64,000 bases of DNA from Rostratula benghalensis (GCA_013399305.1 VXAI01000194.1:1050791-1114790); one strand, 5' to 3'; positions 1 to 13,500 are shown, numbered from the stretch's first letter. A program made the numbers and translations. The notes: a model not told the origin generated them from the letters alone.

Positions 1-379
1 GTCCAGCGCTGGCACAAAGCGCACCATTGTCCCCTGCAGAGGCGGAGAGTCGGCCAGAGCACAAAGGCTGGGGAGACGCTACCCACCGCCCCGGGAAGCT
101 GGCCCAGGCCAACAAAAGCATCTTCTCTCACCCCCCGAGTCCAAAGCAGGCGAAGGAGGGGGCCCCAGGGTGACGGTGAATATGAGCTATTGTCACCGAG
201 AGCCCGGAGCACGGAGGGACCTGCAAAGGGGATCAAACGGCCCAAGCCTCAGCGGGAAGGGGTGGGGTGAGGGGGGACATCCAAAAAAGCCCTTGTCCCT
301 CTTCAGATCTCTCCTTATCTCCCCGGGCTATCTCCTGGGCTTAGCCTGGGTGTACTTGCTTGCAATTACCTCCTCCAAG

Positions 380-440
380 CCAATCAGGCGCCGAGCACAG
401 CCCTCGGTCCCCTTGACTGAGGTGATTTATAAATGACTCA
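380..440 (+). promoter_or_regulatory. SLC26A9: Probable SLC26A9 core promoter
   Basis: A CCAAT box (380-384) is followed 45 bases later by a TATA box, TATAAA (428-433), which abuts a perfect AP-1 site, TGACTCA (434-440). Transcription would start near 455-465. The sequence shows the three motifs in textbook order and spacing. Assignment to SLC26A9 is inference: it is the next gene downstream on the same strand and needs an upstream non-coding exon. A TATA-driven start, rather than a CpG island, would fit a tissue-restricted epithelial gene. Confidence 0.55.
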
Positions 441-457
441 CTGGCTTATTTGAGCAC

Positions 458-567
458 AGACCTCTGCACACCTCCTCGGGAGCACCTCTCTCTCGGCCCC
501 GGGCTTTCTTGCCACATCTGCAGCTCCCCTGGTAGAATCGGCCCTTCCTCCGCCCGGCGAGGCGCAG
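458..567 (+). other. SLC26A9: Probable non-coding first exon of SLC26A9 (5' UTR)
   Basis: About 30 bases below the TATA box a short stretch ends in a good splice donor: GCAG then GTAACC, with the GT at 568-569. The coding part of SLC26A9 begins only at 7595, right after a possible acceptor (CCAG or CAGAG just before the ATG), so an upstream 5' UTR exon is required. The human gene also has a non-coding first exon. The exact 5' end is a guess. A cap-selected read joining 567 to about 7593-7595 would prove it. Confidence 0.4.
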
Positions 568-685
568 GTAACCCCAGCTCCAACAATCGTGCTCTTTGTC
601 TGGGTGGGCGTGGGGGATTTACACTCCAGTTGCACAGCCACTGGGTGTGAGTTTCAGTATTTGGAGAACTGGTACTTCTTTTTAT

Positions 686-821
686 NNNNNNNNNNNNNNN
701 NNNNNNNNNNNNNNNNNNNNNNNNNNNNNNNNNNNNNNNNNNNNNNNNNNNNNNNNNNNNNNNNNNNNNNNNNNNNNNNNNNNNNNNNNNNNNNNNNNNN
801 NNNNNNNNNNNNNNNNNNNNN
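686..821. other. Assembly gap (136 N)
   Basis: A run of 136 undetermined bases lies just after the putative first exon of SLC26A9. The open frames running through it are artefacts. Confidence 0.99.
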
Positions 822-3800
822 CAGCAGCAGATTTACTCAGGAATTAGCAACAGCAACAATCCAAGAGCTTGATTTATGAAGAGAGGCTGGAAGAGCCAAA
901 TATTTGAATTAATTATTACTAGAATAAATCCTGCCATCTTATTCTGGCTGGCTCCTGCTGAGATCTGGGGGAAGAAGGGGGGGATTTGCCTGGTACAGGA
1001 GAGGCAATACCTTTGAGACACCCTCAGTTTCTGCATCCTTGTTACGATCAGAACTTTCTATGCACAGCACTAGGTAAAGTGGTCCCTGCCCCGAGGATGT
1101 TGCAGCCCAAATTCGAGTTTGCCCACACAGGCACAGTGAGGAAGGATGTGGAGCCCAGTGCCTGGCTGAGGAGCACTGGTTGGGCACAGGGATCTACAAT
1201 GGGCAAGGGGTTTTGCTGCACGGGACATCCCGGTGTACAGATGCCTGGCTGTGAGCATGCAATCAGATTAGGAGGGAATTTTAAAGCTGGGAATGAGAAG
1301 GGCTCCCAGACTGAGACCTGTCAGACTGGGTGCAGGGTCTCCAGCTCCCCCCAGTGCCATTTCCCAGTGGGATGTTTAGGTCCAGTTTGGGCAGGCTCCC
1401 TCAGAAGTAGGCAAAAGAAAGTATCCCCATAAGCTGGCTCCACCGCAGTAAACTTCTGTTCATGCAGCTGGGATGCTTTCTGCTCTGCCCTGATAAAATT
1501 TGTCCACACTCCACACCTTATTTGTAAGCAGGCTGAAAACTTAAACTAGGGACCTGTCCTTCCCTCCCATGAAGATAAGTCCCTGAAGTTTTGTTTGGTT
1601 TTTTTTTGCTGGCCACAAAGTCCTTCTGCCCCAGGTCTGGGATTTCCAGTAGAGAAATGCTCTCCCGTCCTCTCTCTGGAGGAGGATGGACTGGGTGACC
1701 CCAGAGGTGTTTTTCCTCCTCCAAGAGCAAAATTGCAGGGGCAAGGAGCGTGTGCCGGAGCGAGCTCTCAGCAGGCACCCCAGCTAAGTGTTCGCAGGCA
1801 GGGCAGGAATGCTGCAGTCTGCAAACTTTTTAATTCTTTGGGATCTGCGTTGCCCACCGGCTCTTCAAAGGCAGAGGGCAAGGACTGTGTCAGAGGCGTG
1901 TGGAGAGCAGAGACTCGTGGCAGTGAGGGACACTGAAGTTTCATTTCTCCTCTTAAGTGCACTTTCCTGCCTTCCCTCCTCCCATCTCAACGGCTCTGTA
2001 TGATGAGGGAGCAGCACGGGGATGGGGAGGATGGACACACCACCTCCCAGGGGAGAGCCTCCGATGCTGTTACTCTCAGGCACTCCTCTCCGCCTGCCAG
2101 GGAGCTGGCAGCCTGCTCCCAGCACTGCTGGGACACACTCAGCAAGGTGACATCCCCGGGGGACCACAGGGCAGGGAAGCTGGTGGCTTTTGGAGGATGA
2201 TGACGGGGCCGTATCCGCATCCCGGAGCGCAGCACCCCGGGCCGTGCCTCACCCAGCCCAGCCCTCCCAGAGACGGCGCTGGATGCGACGGCAAAAGTCA
2301 TAGAGAGTGAGGGTGGGGTTGAGAGCAAGTGGGTTAATCAAACAAATCACAGCGAGAGTGGGCCAAATCTGAGCCCATTTACCCCGCTGTCAGTGCAGAG
2401 CAGATCCTCCGCGCCCCCAGCATCAGCTGCATTTACAACAGCATTCAAAAGAGCAGGAGCCGAGCTGCTGCACACGAGCATTTTACTTAATAAACACCCT
2501 CGGAGCCAAACACTTTGGCTTCACCTTCAGTAGCTGGCAGATGCCTGCAGATCTTATTATGCTGGTTACCAAGTGCAGAGCTAGTTTGGTTAGAAACTCG
2601 TGTGAAGTGGTACATCAAACATTGGCACCGGCCCAGAGACGGCAGAACAAGAGCACGGGGCAACGCTCCTGCCCAGTGCCTGCACTGGGCTGGGTGGCTC
2701 GAAACAAGAAAAGGGCCATCTGCCTTGTGGAAATCACCTATTTAACACTTCAAATATTTAATCTATACAGAAGGAAAACATTGATTTAATGCCTGGCTGC
2801 CCCGTGGCAAAAGTGCAGGAGCGAGGAACGGGACGGCTGCTCCCCAGGGGGGGCGTTAAAGCCGCGGAGGCAGCAGCAGGGATGGAAGGTGGGAGCTGGA
2901 GGGAAGCAGAGATGTCTCCTCCCTGCCCCTGCACCACACCACGGCCAGGCAGCACCTCCCAGCACCTTCTACCTCCTTCGCCCTCTCCCTCTGGCTTTTA
3001 TTCCACCAGCCATCACGATGGTTCCCTTTCGTGGAAAATTGATTGAAACAGCTATGTTTCGTCTGAACTTTATGGGTTCTGGCATTTTGCCTTCTCTGAG
3101 GCTAAGAGCCGGGTTTGGGATAAGGTATTTTTCCTAACTGATCTATCTGCTCTCCCAGCATCAGCCTCTTCTACTTCCAAAGGGAAAAAGGTTAAGAAAA
3201 AGTTAAATCTCATGGCCAAATGTTGTGTGTATTCAGCACGTGGCACCTTCTGTGCAGCCAGCTGCTCAGCCCCCTGAAACAGCCACAGCTTCCCCACTTC
3301 TGCCTCTTCCCCTTCCTCACAGCACTAGGAAAGATGGTTTTATCAATATACTTGTGCCAGAAATGTGGGACTACAGATCGGGCTTTACCACCAGAAGACA
3401 CTTTCTCCCTGGATCAGTTCATTCGCAGGTGAACCCTACAGAGCCAAAGGTAAAAAAAAAACCTAAATGGGATCAAAGCAATTTTACCTGTGAACAAAAA
3501 GGTGTGCCCTGTCAAACAGCCCAGCTGAAGACACTAAACTGAATGATGGTGCCAGGGCCCCTTGGTGACAAGCTCCTGGTGTGCCTCATCAGCCAGACTC
3601 AGTCCTGGCCTGACCCTGACACCAGGAGGTCAGAGAGAGTGAACAACCTGGGAGCACGGGGGTGGATGGCTGGGCTGATCAATGCCAGGCAGTGGAGGTG
3701 AATTATAGACCATCCTTCTGAAATACCTCAACTGACTGACAGCAGAAACCTCCTTTTGCTCCTGCCTGGGTGGTTTGCCAGCCCAGTTTGACACCAGAGG

Positions 3801-3875
3801 TGTGAAAGGGCGAGGGAAGCGGGTGAGAGAAGCGGGTGAGAGGCAGGAAGGTGAGGCAGAATTCAGTCTGGGGGA

Positions 3876-4025
3876 GCACCCAGTGCTGCGACACCCAGTG
3901 CTGCAGAGCCAAGCACTGCAGCATCCATCATTGCAGCATCTGGCACTGCAGAGCCAAGCACTGCAGCATCCATCATTGCAGCATCTGGCACTGCAGCATC
4001 CATCACTGCAGCATCTGGCACTGCA
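3876..4025 (+). repeat. 15-bp minisatellite, ten units
   Basis: Ten consecutive 15-base units all end in a TGCA or TGCG core. Three unit types can be told apart: GAGCCAAGCACTGCA, GCATCCATCATTGCA and GCATCTGGCACTGCA. They appear in that order twice (3906-3950 and 3951-3995), making a 45-base higher-order repeat, with degenerate units at the left end and two more at the right. Because 15 is divisible by three, several frames on both strands stay open across it, which explains overlapping false ORFs here. Confidence 0.95.
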
Positions 4026-7000
4026 GAGCACAGCACAGGTTTCAGGGGAGGAGGTGATGGCTTCCTCACCTGCCCTTGCAAGACTTGGGCCCTTTCACCG
4101 TGTTGCCCCAGGGCTTCCATGGCACCTGCAGCCCGTGCCTGGGGGCTGGGAGTTGCAGCAGACACGATGCTGAAGGCACCAGTTCAGGGGAACAGGAGTC
4201 AAGACCTTGTCCTGGTGTCGCAACCAAACCCTTGCACCTGCGCTTGCCCTCTCCAGGCAGACCCTGCCTCCTGGGGTAGGGGAGAGCTGCTTTTTATAAC
4301 CCTTTCTTGGGCAATGGAGCTGGGAGAGAGATGTTTTCAACAAAGATTCACCCAGGATGTGGAAAGGACCAGACCTCTGAACTCCATCTGCTGAGAAGCA
4401 ATCAGGCAGGAGATCTGCGTGTGCATTGCCTTGTGTGAGGAGGAGGAGGGATGGAGATGGGGCAGACAAACAAGGAAACAGTATTTCCAGAGCACTGAAT
4501 TTTTTCTCTCTAAAACATAGCAGAGACATTCCCTGAATGTCCAGCTCTTGCACTGGGATCAATTTGGGGTCTTAAATTATACCTAAGGCAGAGAAAAGAT
4601 TGCTTTCTCACTAAATTTTGACTCATGCTCCTTAGACTTGGGTCCCTTTTCTGTGCGTATGCCACACAGAAAAGTGGCTTTATGCCAATGGCTCCTGTCA
4701 ACACCAGCCAGAAATCTCAATGTGACTTTCCTCTTCCCAAACACAGCTATCACCAGCACAGGGACAGAAGATAAGTTCTTAGTAAGTCCCCTTGCAAGAT
4801 GAACACCGGGAAGAAAGGTCCGTGGTTGGCACGCACAGGCTGGTGTGAGCCTGGCAGGGCAGGGATCAGCCAGCTATGGATGGATGGGACTCTTAGCAGG
4901 TGACTTAGTAGGACAACATCTTCCACCCACACCAGATTCTTGGAGCGAAGCAGTTCTGCCTTCGTTTGTTGCTTGCTCCAAGTATCACACCACAGTTATG
5001 GTGGTGTTACTTGTGGGTGCCACAATTTCCCCAAGACCCCGGGCTCGGTAGACTCACTACAGTGAGGCCAAACTTTTCTCAGCATCGCCCACCCCAGCCA
5101 ACACACAGGAGGAACAAGCTTCCTGGAAAGATCAATCAGGGGTTCCACAGCTGGAGCTCTTCCCCCAGAACTTGTCCTTTATTTCCATGCCCAAACTGGA
5201 ACAGATCTCTTGGAAAAACCCGGTCCCTGCAATCCCACAACTTACTGGCACTCTGCTGTTCTCCACACACACCTTGCATTGCTTCAATGTCCTGCCCCAA
5301 TTCTGCAGCTTGCCGTGGGGTTTTCCCACCAACACCAGCACAGCTGGTTTTGCCTTTTCTTCAAGGAGCAGTCACACAACTCGTTCTTTTTAATTCCCAA
5401 ATCTGAAAGGTTTAACCTGCTGTTTGATCTAGGGCAAGGCCATTGATAAGCCAAGTCAAGAACTTGACTCTGTCCGAGACGCTGACATCATTAGCCTGTT
5501 TGTTTAAGATGGAATTTAATCATGGGGTTATTTTTCCCTCTATACTTGCCCTGTTTATTATTTTTCCTGATTGCCAGCACTTTCTCTCAGCAGGGGAAAT
5601 TCATTAAAGAGCTGTGATATAATTGGCTGTTTCGGTCTGTCTGATGGCAGGCACACTGCTTGGGAAGTGATGGAGCTGACAAATACAGCTAAGAGAGACT
5701 TCTTGGTGGGTTTATCACCCCTTAGAAGCACGTTGCAGAGCCTGGACCCAGGCTACAAGATATTCACCAGGGGGAACTGGAAATCCAGAGCAGAGCTGTG
5801 GGGCTGGGACCTGGAGAAAGGCTGGAAACCTGCTCAGCAACAGGATCTGAAGGCAGGGACGTGACTCGTGCAGAGTGACATGGAAAAACCAGGGAATGGC
5901 CATTTATCAGTTGGGTTTCTGGCACTGGGAAAGAGCTGGGGACACTGCGTAGTCTTATCCTGCCCCAATCCTCCCAAAGGTAAAGCTTGTCATTGCTCTT
6001 GGAAGGGTATCTCTAGTGCCAAGGAGCAGAAGGGTGCCAGTGTGTGTGTGCCTGCAGAGGGCACTGGATTAAGCTCCTGGCCATGCAGGAAAAGGGCCAC
6101 ATCTCCCTTTCAGCTCTGGAACCCGGCCGTCCCTGCACAGACACCGGCTGGGGTCCCTCCTGAGTCGGCCTGGGAGCGGATCAGAGCCTGGAAGCAGAAA
6201 CACACCGTGGCTGGAGCTGTTTTACAGCAAACTCCACTTGATTGCCCCTGTGATCACTGAAGTATCCACTGCAGGAGTGGGGTTGATGACCTCCCTTTCC
6301 AAATCCATTACCTTCTATTTGCATAATTGATTCTGTTGACCTAAATTCTCCCCAAAGTTTCGGCTGCCTGCATCATACTTTCCTTCCTGTCCTGGACTGC
6401 CTGGACTCTGCGACTTATTACTCACGTCTTCCAGCCCCCACTCCGAGGTACCTGCTTATCAGTGAGCGCTGACATTAGTCCTATGGATGGACACTTTGCT
6501 CATCCTGGTTCTGCTGGCCTTGGTTCTAGGTGTGCACTGGCTCCAGTGGTATCCACAGTGCCAAGAGAGGGGAGAGGAGGACATGGTGCATTCAAATCAC
6601 TCCATAACCTCTTGGCAACCTGGATGTTGTTTCTTGATGCGTTCTCCTGCCTGAATCACCAGTTTTTTCCACCCCCTCTCCTCCTCCTGTGTTGGGCAAT
6701 GACCCACTTAGATACACGCCATACCACAAATAATTACAAAGATCCCTGTTTTATATCTGACCACTTCCTCCCTCCACCCCCAGCCTCTCCAATCCATAAT
6801 GATTCTCCCCTCTTCCCAGGCATCACTGGTCATAGTAAAATAAAGGGCTCTCTGAAGTTCATCATCTCTCTTTGGTAAGATCCAGATACTGGGCAGGACC
6901 AGTCCATCAGGATGTTTGGGCATCTTCATCACCAAAATGAACTGGAAACGGTTATCTTTCTGCACATCACTTCCTAGAATAAGCCCAGGACTCGTCCACA

Positions 7001-7515
7001 GCCTCTCATGGCAAAGGAGAAATTGGAAGGGAGCTGAATGCCAAGGAGAGCCCTCGGCAGCCTGGCAGGAACAGCTCGCAGGGAAACTGCCTTTAATCAC
7101 GGTGCCAGTATCTGCCATTGCAAACTGTGTCAGGGCTGCCCAGCCTTGCCAAGTCTTGCCAACCCAGTGGTGAAACCAAGGCACGAGAAAGGTCAAGTGA
7201 CTCACCCCAGGCAAAAAGGCAGTCGCTGGCAGAGCCAGGATTAACACCCATGCTCATCTGCCAGGCAATCCAGGATGCGCTCCGGCCCCTTCACACGGCA
7301 TCGCTCATTAGCATCACCTCAAAATAGTTGGTAAAAACTCCCGGTGCCGGGGAGCAGCAGCCCCTGGAGCTGGGTGAAGCCACTCCCAGGACCTGCCTCT
7401 GCGCCACGGGGAAACTATTTAGGGTGGAGATGTTCGGGGAGGGCTCCCAGACGCTGGAGGTGTCCAGTCTGTTATACCGCAGGTGGGGCCAGCTCCACTC
7501 ACATTCTTGGCTTTG

Positions 7516-7569
7516 CTTTTTTCTTCTTCTTCTTTTTTTTTTTCTTTTTTTTTTTTTTTTTTCCCCCCC
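7516..7569 (+). repeat. Long pyrimidine tract before the first SLC26A9 coding exon
   Basis: An almost pure T/C run of about 54 bases ends in seven Cs some 25 bases before the start codon. It probably serves as the polypyrimidine tract of the acceptor used by the first coding exon. Its length and purity make it prone to length variation. Confidence 0.8.
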
Positions 7570-7594
7570 TGGGAAAAATTTAAATGATCCAGAG

Positions 7595-10500
7595 ATGAAC
7601 CACGCCAGGCCTCGCTATGTCATCGAACGTCCTGCATATTCGGTCAGCCTCTTCGATGAAGAGTTTGAGAAGAAAAGCAGAAGTTACCCCATCGGGGAAA
7701 AATTGAAGAATCTCTTCAGGTAACATAGAATGGTATAGCTGGGGCAAATGTAAAGCAGATTCGGTCTGGAATTGGGATATAATTTGGACCTGGGGATATA
7801 GTTCCCATTTTTTCTCCTGGGAAACCTTCTCCATGATCTTTAGGGCTTTGATGGATGAAAGGCACAGGAGAAATGCAAATTGTACTGAAGCAAGTGAAAC
7901 TGGTTGCTCTTTTCACTGCCTCAGCTGTTAGGCTGTAAGGTGAACAAGCGGAACACTTCACACTCTATGCATTTGGGAATTGGGTTTCTGTTTTCCAATA
8001 CTTTGTTTATAATGAAAAAGGTATAATTGGTGATGTAGATATGAGTGCGGGGATTGCTTCTTTAAGCTTTTCAGCCGGGATTTCCATCTACCAGGTTTCT
8101 CTTCAAAAACAGTACTAGGTTTCCTTAAGGAAAGATGATTAATCCTGCTGATTTCTGTCTTGGAAATCTATTTCTGTTCCTCGGAAAAATGAGGGCAGTA
8201 GTACAGGCAGGAGAGAACATGCATGCTAGCAGGCAGAGATGTGAGATGTTGCATGTGCCAACCCAAAAGCAATCGTGTTTCAGCCACACTTAGGGGTTTT
8301 TGACCAAAGACCTGGAAAAGTTGATCTTTGGCTCCATGGATCTCTGAGCTGTTTCCTCTCTACAGCTCACCTCTCCCCTGTCAGATGGGTGTCAGGACCT
8401 GGGGGAGCTAAATCCTTCACTCTGTGCAGGTTCTCCTTCCAGCTGTGCAGCACTGGGGACCTCCCACCAAGTCAGGAACATCCCCAATTAATCTTCCATG
8501 GGCTGTCCAGCTACTTAACTGCAACAGCCTTACACCTGCAAGGGAAGGGCTGTGCACCATGAATTGGGCTCAGGATTTGGTGTGGGAGAAAGGTTGAAAC
8601 ACTCACACAAATATCCTTTCTCACTTGCTCCCTTCCCAGCTCCCTTCCTTCTTTCCTACTTTACTTATTTGCATTTTTTTTCCCTTTCTTCTAGATGTTC
8701 CGCTTCCAGATTCAAACTCACCCTCTTTAGCCTGTTCCCAATACTTGTGTGGCTTCCCAAGTATAAGATTAAGGACTACATTTTGCCTGATGTTCTCGGC
8801 GGGCTCAGTGCGGGGACGATTCAAGTGCCACAGGGTGAGTCACGATGACTTTCTCGGTCACTGAGCAAGGATAGCACTTTGCCAGTTCAAGTAAAGGTCT
8901 GCAGATGGCAGCTGGTGTCCAGCCTGGGAGATTAGCTACCTTCACTGCTGACATGTATAAATCCAAGCTCTACCTCCTCCCTGGTTGTCCCTGTATTTCT
9001 CTGTGGTGCATTCCCTGCCCTCTTTGGCATCTCCTCCCTAGAAAGCTGCAGTCTGTGCTGGCCACAGCACCTTCTTGGAGCTGATGGGAGTGTGAGCAGG
9101 GTAAGGGACTGATGCCAGCTGCCCATACCTGGGGTGACTTACCCATTTCCCTTGTGTTTTCCAGGGATGGCCTTTGCACTGCTGGCCAATCTGCCTCCCG
9201 TCAATGGGCTCTACTCCTCCTTCTTCCCCTTGGTAACATACCTCTTCCTTGGCGGTATCCATCAGATGGTCCCAGGTAAGAGTCTGCAGAGCAATTGGCT
9301 GCACAAGGCAGTTAAATATTGGCTGGGAATACTCGGTGTGCCCCAGAACAGAGATGTTTGGCCACGTTTGGTCCATCAAATGTTTATGGGATCCCTGGTT
9401 CTGGCTGCACAGCAGGATCTCACCCCAACGAACCGCTGTCGTGTCCCGCTGCGGTGATGGGCTGGGTGTCTCGGTCCAGACAGCCTAACCTGCCCGTGTG
9501 CCTTTCAGGACAGGACGCTCTCTAGAGAAAACCACTGACATCACTGTGTTGTGCTCTAGGTACTTTTGCAGTCATCAGCATTATTGTTGGCAACGTCTGC
9601 AATGAGCTGGCTCCGGAGTCAGACTTCCAGTACTTCAACCATACTACCAATGAGACCAACGTGAATACCACAGCCCTGGAAGCGGCCAGGCTGGAGATCT
9701 CTGCCACGTTAGCCTGCCTGACAGCCATCATACAAGTAAGGACTCGCTGCACCACCTGCACTGTGTGTCTTCTGGCCAGCACGGACCCACACAGGCTCTC
9801 TCCCCGGAGCAGAGATGCTAGAGGAGGCCCCACTTCTAAGTGGATGATGCCTCAGCCGCATCAAAGGACGGCTTTGGGGGGGATTCTTGGTGTGAAATTC
9901 TCTGAACGGACTAGCCAAGGGTGAGGCCAGCCCCTGGGGCAGGATGACAGCCAGTAATGACATCTCAGCACCCCACAGCTCTCCTCTCCCCATGGCTGCA
10001 GCCCAGCCTGTGCCGTGGCTGCGTGGGAGGGACACGTCCTCCCTCCCGGCAGAGCAGCCGGCCTGACACGGGCACGCTCCAGCTCCACACCTCCCATCTA
10101 ATAACACCTTGTCTGTCCTACCCTTAGCTCTGCCTGGGATTCGTGCAGTTTGGCTTTGTTGCTATCTACCTCTCAGAGTCTTTCATCAGGGGCTTCATGA
10201 CAGCGGCAGGGCTGCAGATCCTCATCTCCGTGCTCAAGTACGTCTTCGGCTTGACAGTCCCATCTTACACCGGCCCCTTAGCTATCGTCTATGTAAGTGG
10301 GTGCTCTGGGCAGGGGCCTTCCCTGCACCTCCTTCCCCAGGGACCACCACACCACGGGCACCGCTGCCACCCATGGAAGGGACAGGGGGGCTCGGAGAGA
10401 AGGAAAGGGTGGAGCGGGGAGAACAGGGCTCTGCACCCCTCCCGGCCCATGCTGCTGCCATTGCATTTCCTACACAGTATTATCTGAGCCCTTGTCTGCT

Positions 10501-13500
10501 AGTTTCTAATTAAAAATAATGAAGTGGGTCTGGGATTTGGGGAGAATATGAACTGTGTTGCTCTGCAGCAGAAGTCTTGCACAATTTTTAGCAATAGAAA
10601 CTTTTCCTGTGAGCAGGTTTACCCATTCCGGGGCTTTCCTGCACCTTCCATGGATGCACCCTCCATGGATGCAGCCAGAACCACATTTAGGCAGAGAGCA
10701 CAGACCCAGGGCTGGTTGCTGAACTCTCAGCAGTGGGTTTCTAGCACTTCTCACCCATCTCAGTGTGTTTGCAGTGGTAACAAGTGTTCTCTGTTGTGCT
10801 ATCCGTGTTGTCCAGACTCTCTGGTTCCCTATGACACCTTCTCCTCTTCTCTCCCCTTTAGACATTCATTGATATCTGTAAAGGTCTGCCCCAAACCAAC
10901 GTGGCCTCTCTGGTCTATGCCTTGGTCAGTGCTGTGCTCCTGATCATTGTCAAGGAGCTCAACCTGAAGTACATGAAAAAGATCCGGATGCCCATCCCCA
11001 TGGAGATCATCATCGTAAGTGACACATGAACTGTCCCTCAGACCATCCAGGAGACAGTTCCTCCCCTCCCCTTACAGCCCTGGGACAGCCACTTCTGCTC
11101 ATCATGTAGAGCATCTACACAGTGAAAATGTTGTGGCCCCCACAGCATTTGGGGTCAGAAATCAGGCCATCCTCATGGAAGATACCTCTGACACCCACCT
11201 CGTCCCTGATAGACTGTACCTGCATCCTGGTGATGCTGAGGATGTGCAATATAACTCGTTTGGGGGAAATTTCCTCCTTCCCTAGCCCAGATCTGCTGCT
11301 AATTTTCTACTGGCAGCAAGCTTAGCCCTTCTGAGACAGCTCACGCTCTTTGCCCTTACTGCTCTTTTATTCTCTGTGCTTTCAGGTAATAGTTGCAACT
11401 GCAATCTCTGGCAGCTTTAACATGCCCGAGAAGTACGGGATGCCAATTGTGGGGAAGATCAGCATGGGGTAAGTGCGTGTGCAGGGCTGACACAACTTCT
11501 AGACAATTTTCCTTCCTCCTCCTCCCCCTGCAGTCTGGAAAACACCTCACTCTTCCCTGCCGTATGACAGTCCCCTTCCAGGACTGTCAGGCAACGCCGC
11601 TGCACCCTGTTTCACAACGGCCACCATCCTCTCACGCTGTCCACAGCGGAGACAGGGATTATGTCATTCCTCAACGCACAAGCTCCTCACCCTCTTCACC
11701 AGCCCTTGGACACCAGTGTCACCGCTGCTTCTCGCCTCCTCTCTTGAGTGCAGGTTCCCAGCGCCGACCCTGCCCCTGGTGAACAAGTGGAAAGACATGG
11801 TCGGCACGGCTTTCTCGCTCGCCATCGTGGGCTACGTGATCAACCTGGCCATGGGGAGGACGCTGGCAGCCAAGCATGGCTATGACGTGGACCCCAACCA
11901 GGTAACGCTCGGACTGGAAGGACGCGGGCAAAGACCGTTCCCCTCGCCCTCAGGCGTGAAAGGAAAAACTCACTGCATGAATGGGAAGCTGTCAAAGGCG
12001 CTCAGCTTAAAACAGAGGGGCTGCTCCCGTGCACGTGGGCTCACATGGCAGCTTGCCACGGGGAGGTGGAAAGGACAGGGCAGATCCATCTCCCATGGGC
12101 TGGAGAGAGCCTGCAAAAGGGAAGAAAGGCTTAGGCTGAGCAGAGAAAGACCTGGATTCCTGGTGTGTCACCAAGATACTGTGAGAGGCAGGACATTAAA
12201 TAATCCTCTTTTGTCATCACTGGCACAGTGGCAGCTTTCAATAACAGCCACACATACCACATGAAGCCCTGCCCTTAGTGTGTCAACAGATGACAACATT
12301 GTTTATGTGGAATTGTGCTTCCAGGTTTCCCTGCTATACCAAAACCTGTCCCAGCTCTTACTGGAAGGAAAGGGTCTGGGACACACTGGTCCCTTCCCTG
12401 GCCACACAAACCCCAAACTCGGGCACCTGCACTTCCTGCCCGGCAGCTCACGGGTGCTGGCAGGGCAGGACAGGCAGTTGTCCCTTCTGAGGGCTGTGTT
12501 CCCCCATCTCCACAGGAAATGCTGGCCCTGGGCTGCAGCAACTTCTTTGGATCCTTCTTCAAAATCCACGTCATCTGCTGTGCTCTCTCCGTCACTCTGG
12601 CCGTCGATGGGGCAGGAGGGAAATCACAAGTTAGTACCTCCTCTTCCTCTCTTCCCTACTTGACCCTACTTGACCACAACCCCCCTGTAGATGCTCCATG
12701 CTGCCAGCTCAACATCGCTGCTGCAGGCCTGGAGGGTCTCCATACAGGAATGCTGCTGTTAAATGCAGAATTTCCTCCCTCCCCAACCCCATGTTGTTCC
12801 CTGGGTGGTTCTTTGGATGGGTCACAGATGAAGGGCTGTAAATCTGCATTCCCAGACTGGCTTCCCCAATTGAGCAGAGCTACCACATGATGGAAGTTTG
12901 TGGTTATCTATGACATCTGCAAAATCCTAGCCCATTGCTCAGATGCCAGAATCTTCTACTCCCATAAAAAACTGCAGTGACCTGTTGTGCCCTTGGCTGA
13001 AGCAGTGGGAAAGACCCAGTGAGGGTATAGGAAGACCCTGACGTTTGCTGAAGTGATTTCTTTATTTTTTTGCAGGTGGCAGCTTTCTTTGTGGCCTTGG
13101 TGGTTATGGTGACCATGCTGGCTCTGGGGATCTACCTCGAACCTCTTCCAAAGGTAACACAAACATCTGCACAAACAGCGTGGCCGTTGCGTCACATTCT
13201 CCACACACCCAAGAGAAGGCACAGCCTTGCTCCAAAACCCCCTGATGCTCAGCACAGTTTGTTCCCAGCCTGGTGTCCTGTCTGCACTGAGTCCCTGGAA
13301 GCAAAAAATAGTCTAAAGTATCATGCTCAGATCCAAGTGAGACCTCTGGGTACGTCACCTTTTCCCATTCCCTTGTGGTAACTGGACCCAGGAAGGCAGG
13401 CACTGGAAGAAGGCATCTGCTGCAGAACACGGCACATCCACCCCGCACACCCACACCCCAGTTGATACCATCCTCTCTCCCCCCCAGTCTGTCCTGGGAG

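Larger units (their letters stand above)
822..7594 (+). other. SLC26A9 first intron (no coding exon recognised)
   Basis: This 6.8-kb stretch shows no coding exon on either strand. It contains the 15-bp minisatellite at 3876-4025, a patch with forkhead-like motifs at 5455-5560, and a long pyrimidine tract (7516-7569) just before the first coding exon. The remaining open frames are short, have no recognisable domain and do not join across splice sites. Confidence 0.6.

Noticed and set aside
3876..4025. A CRISPR-like array
   Set aside because: The units are directly adjacent 15-mers with no spacers, in a vertebrate intron; it is a minisatellite.
3630..4173. Overlapping long open frames on both strands rich in Cys/Ser or His/Leu
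   Set aside because: They are produced by the 15-bp minisatellite, whose period is a multiple of three; no splice sites or domains support them.
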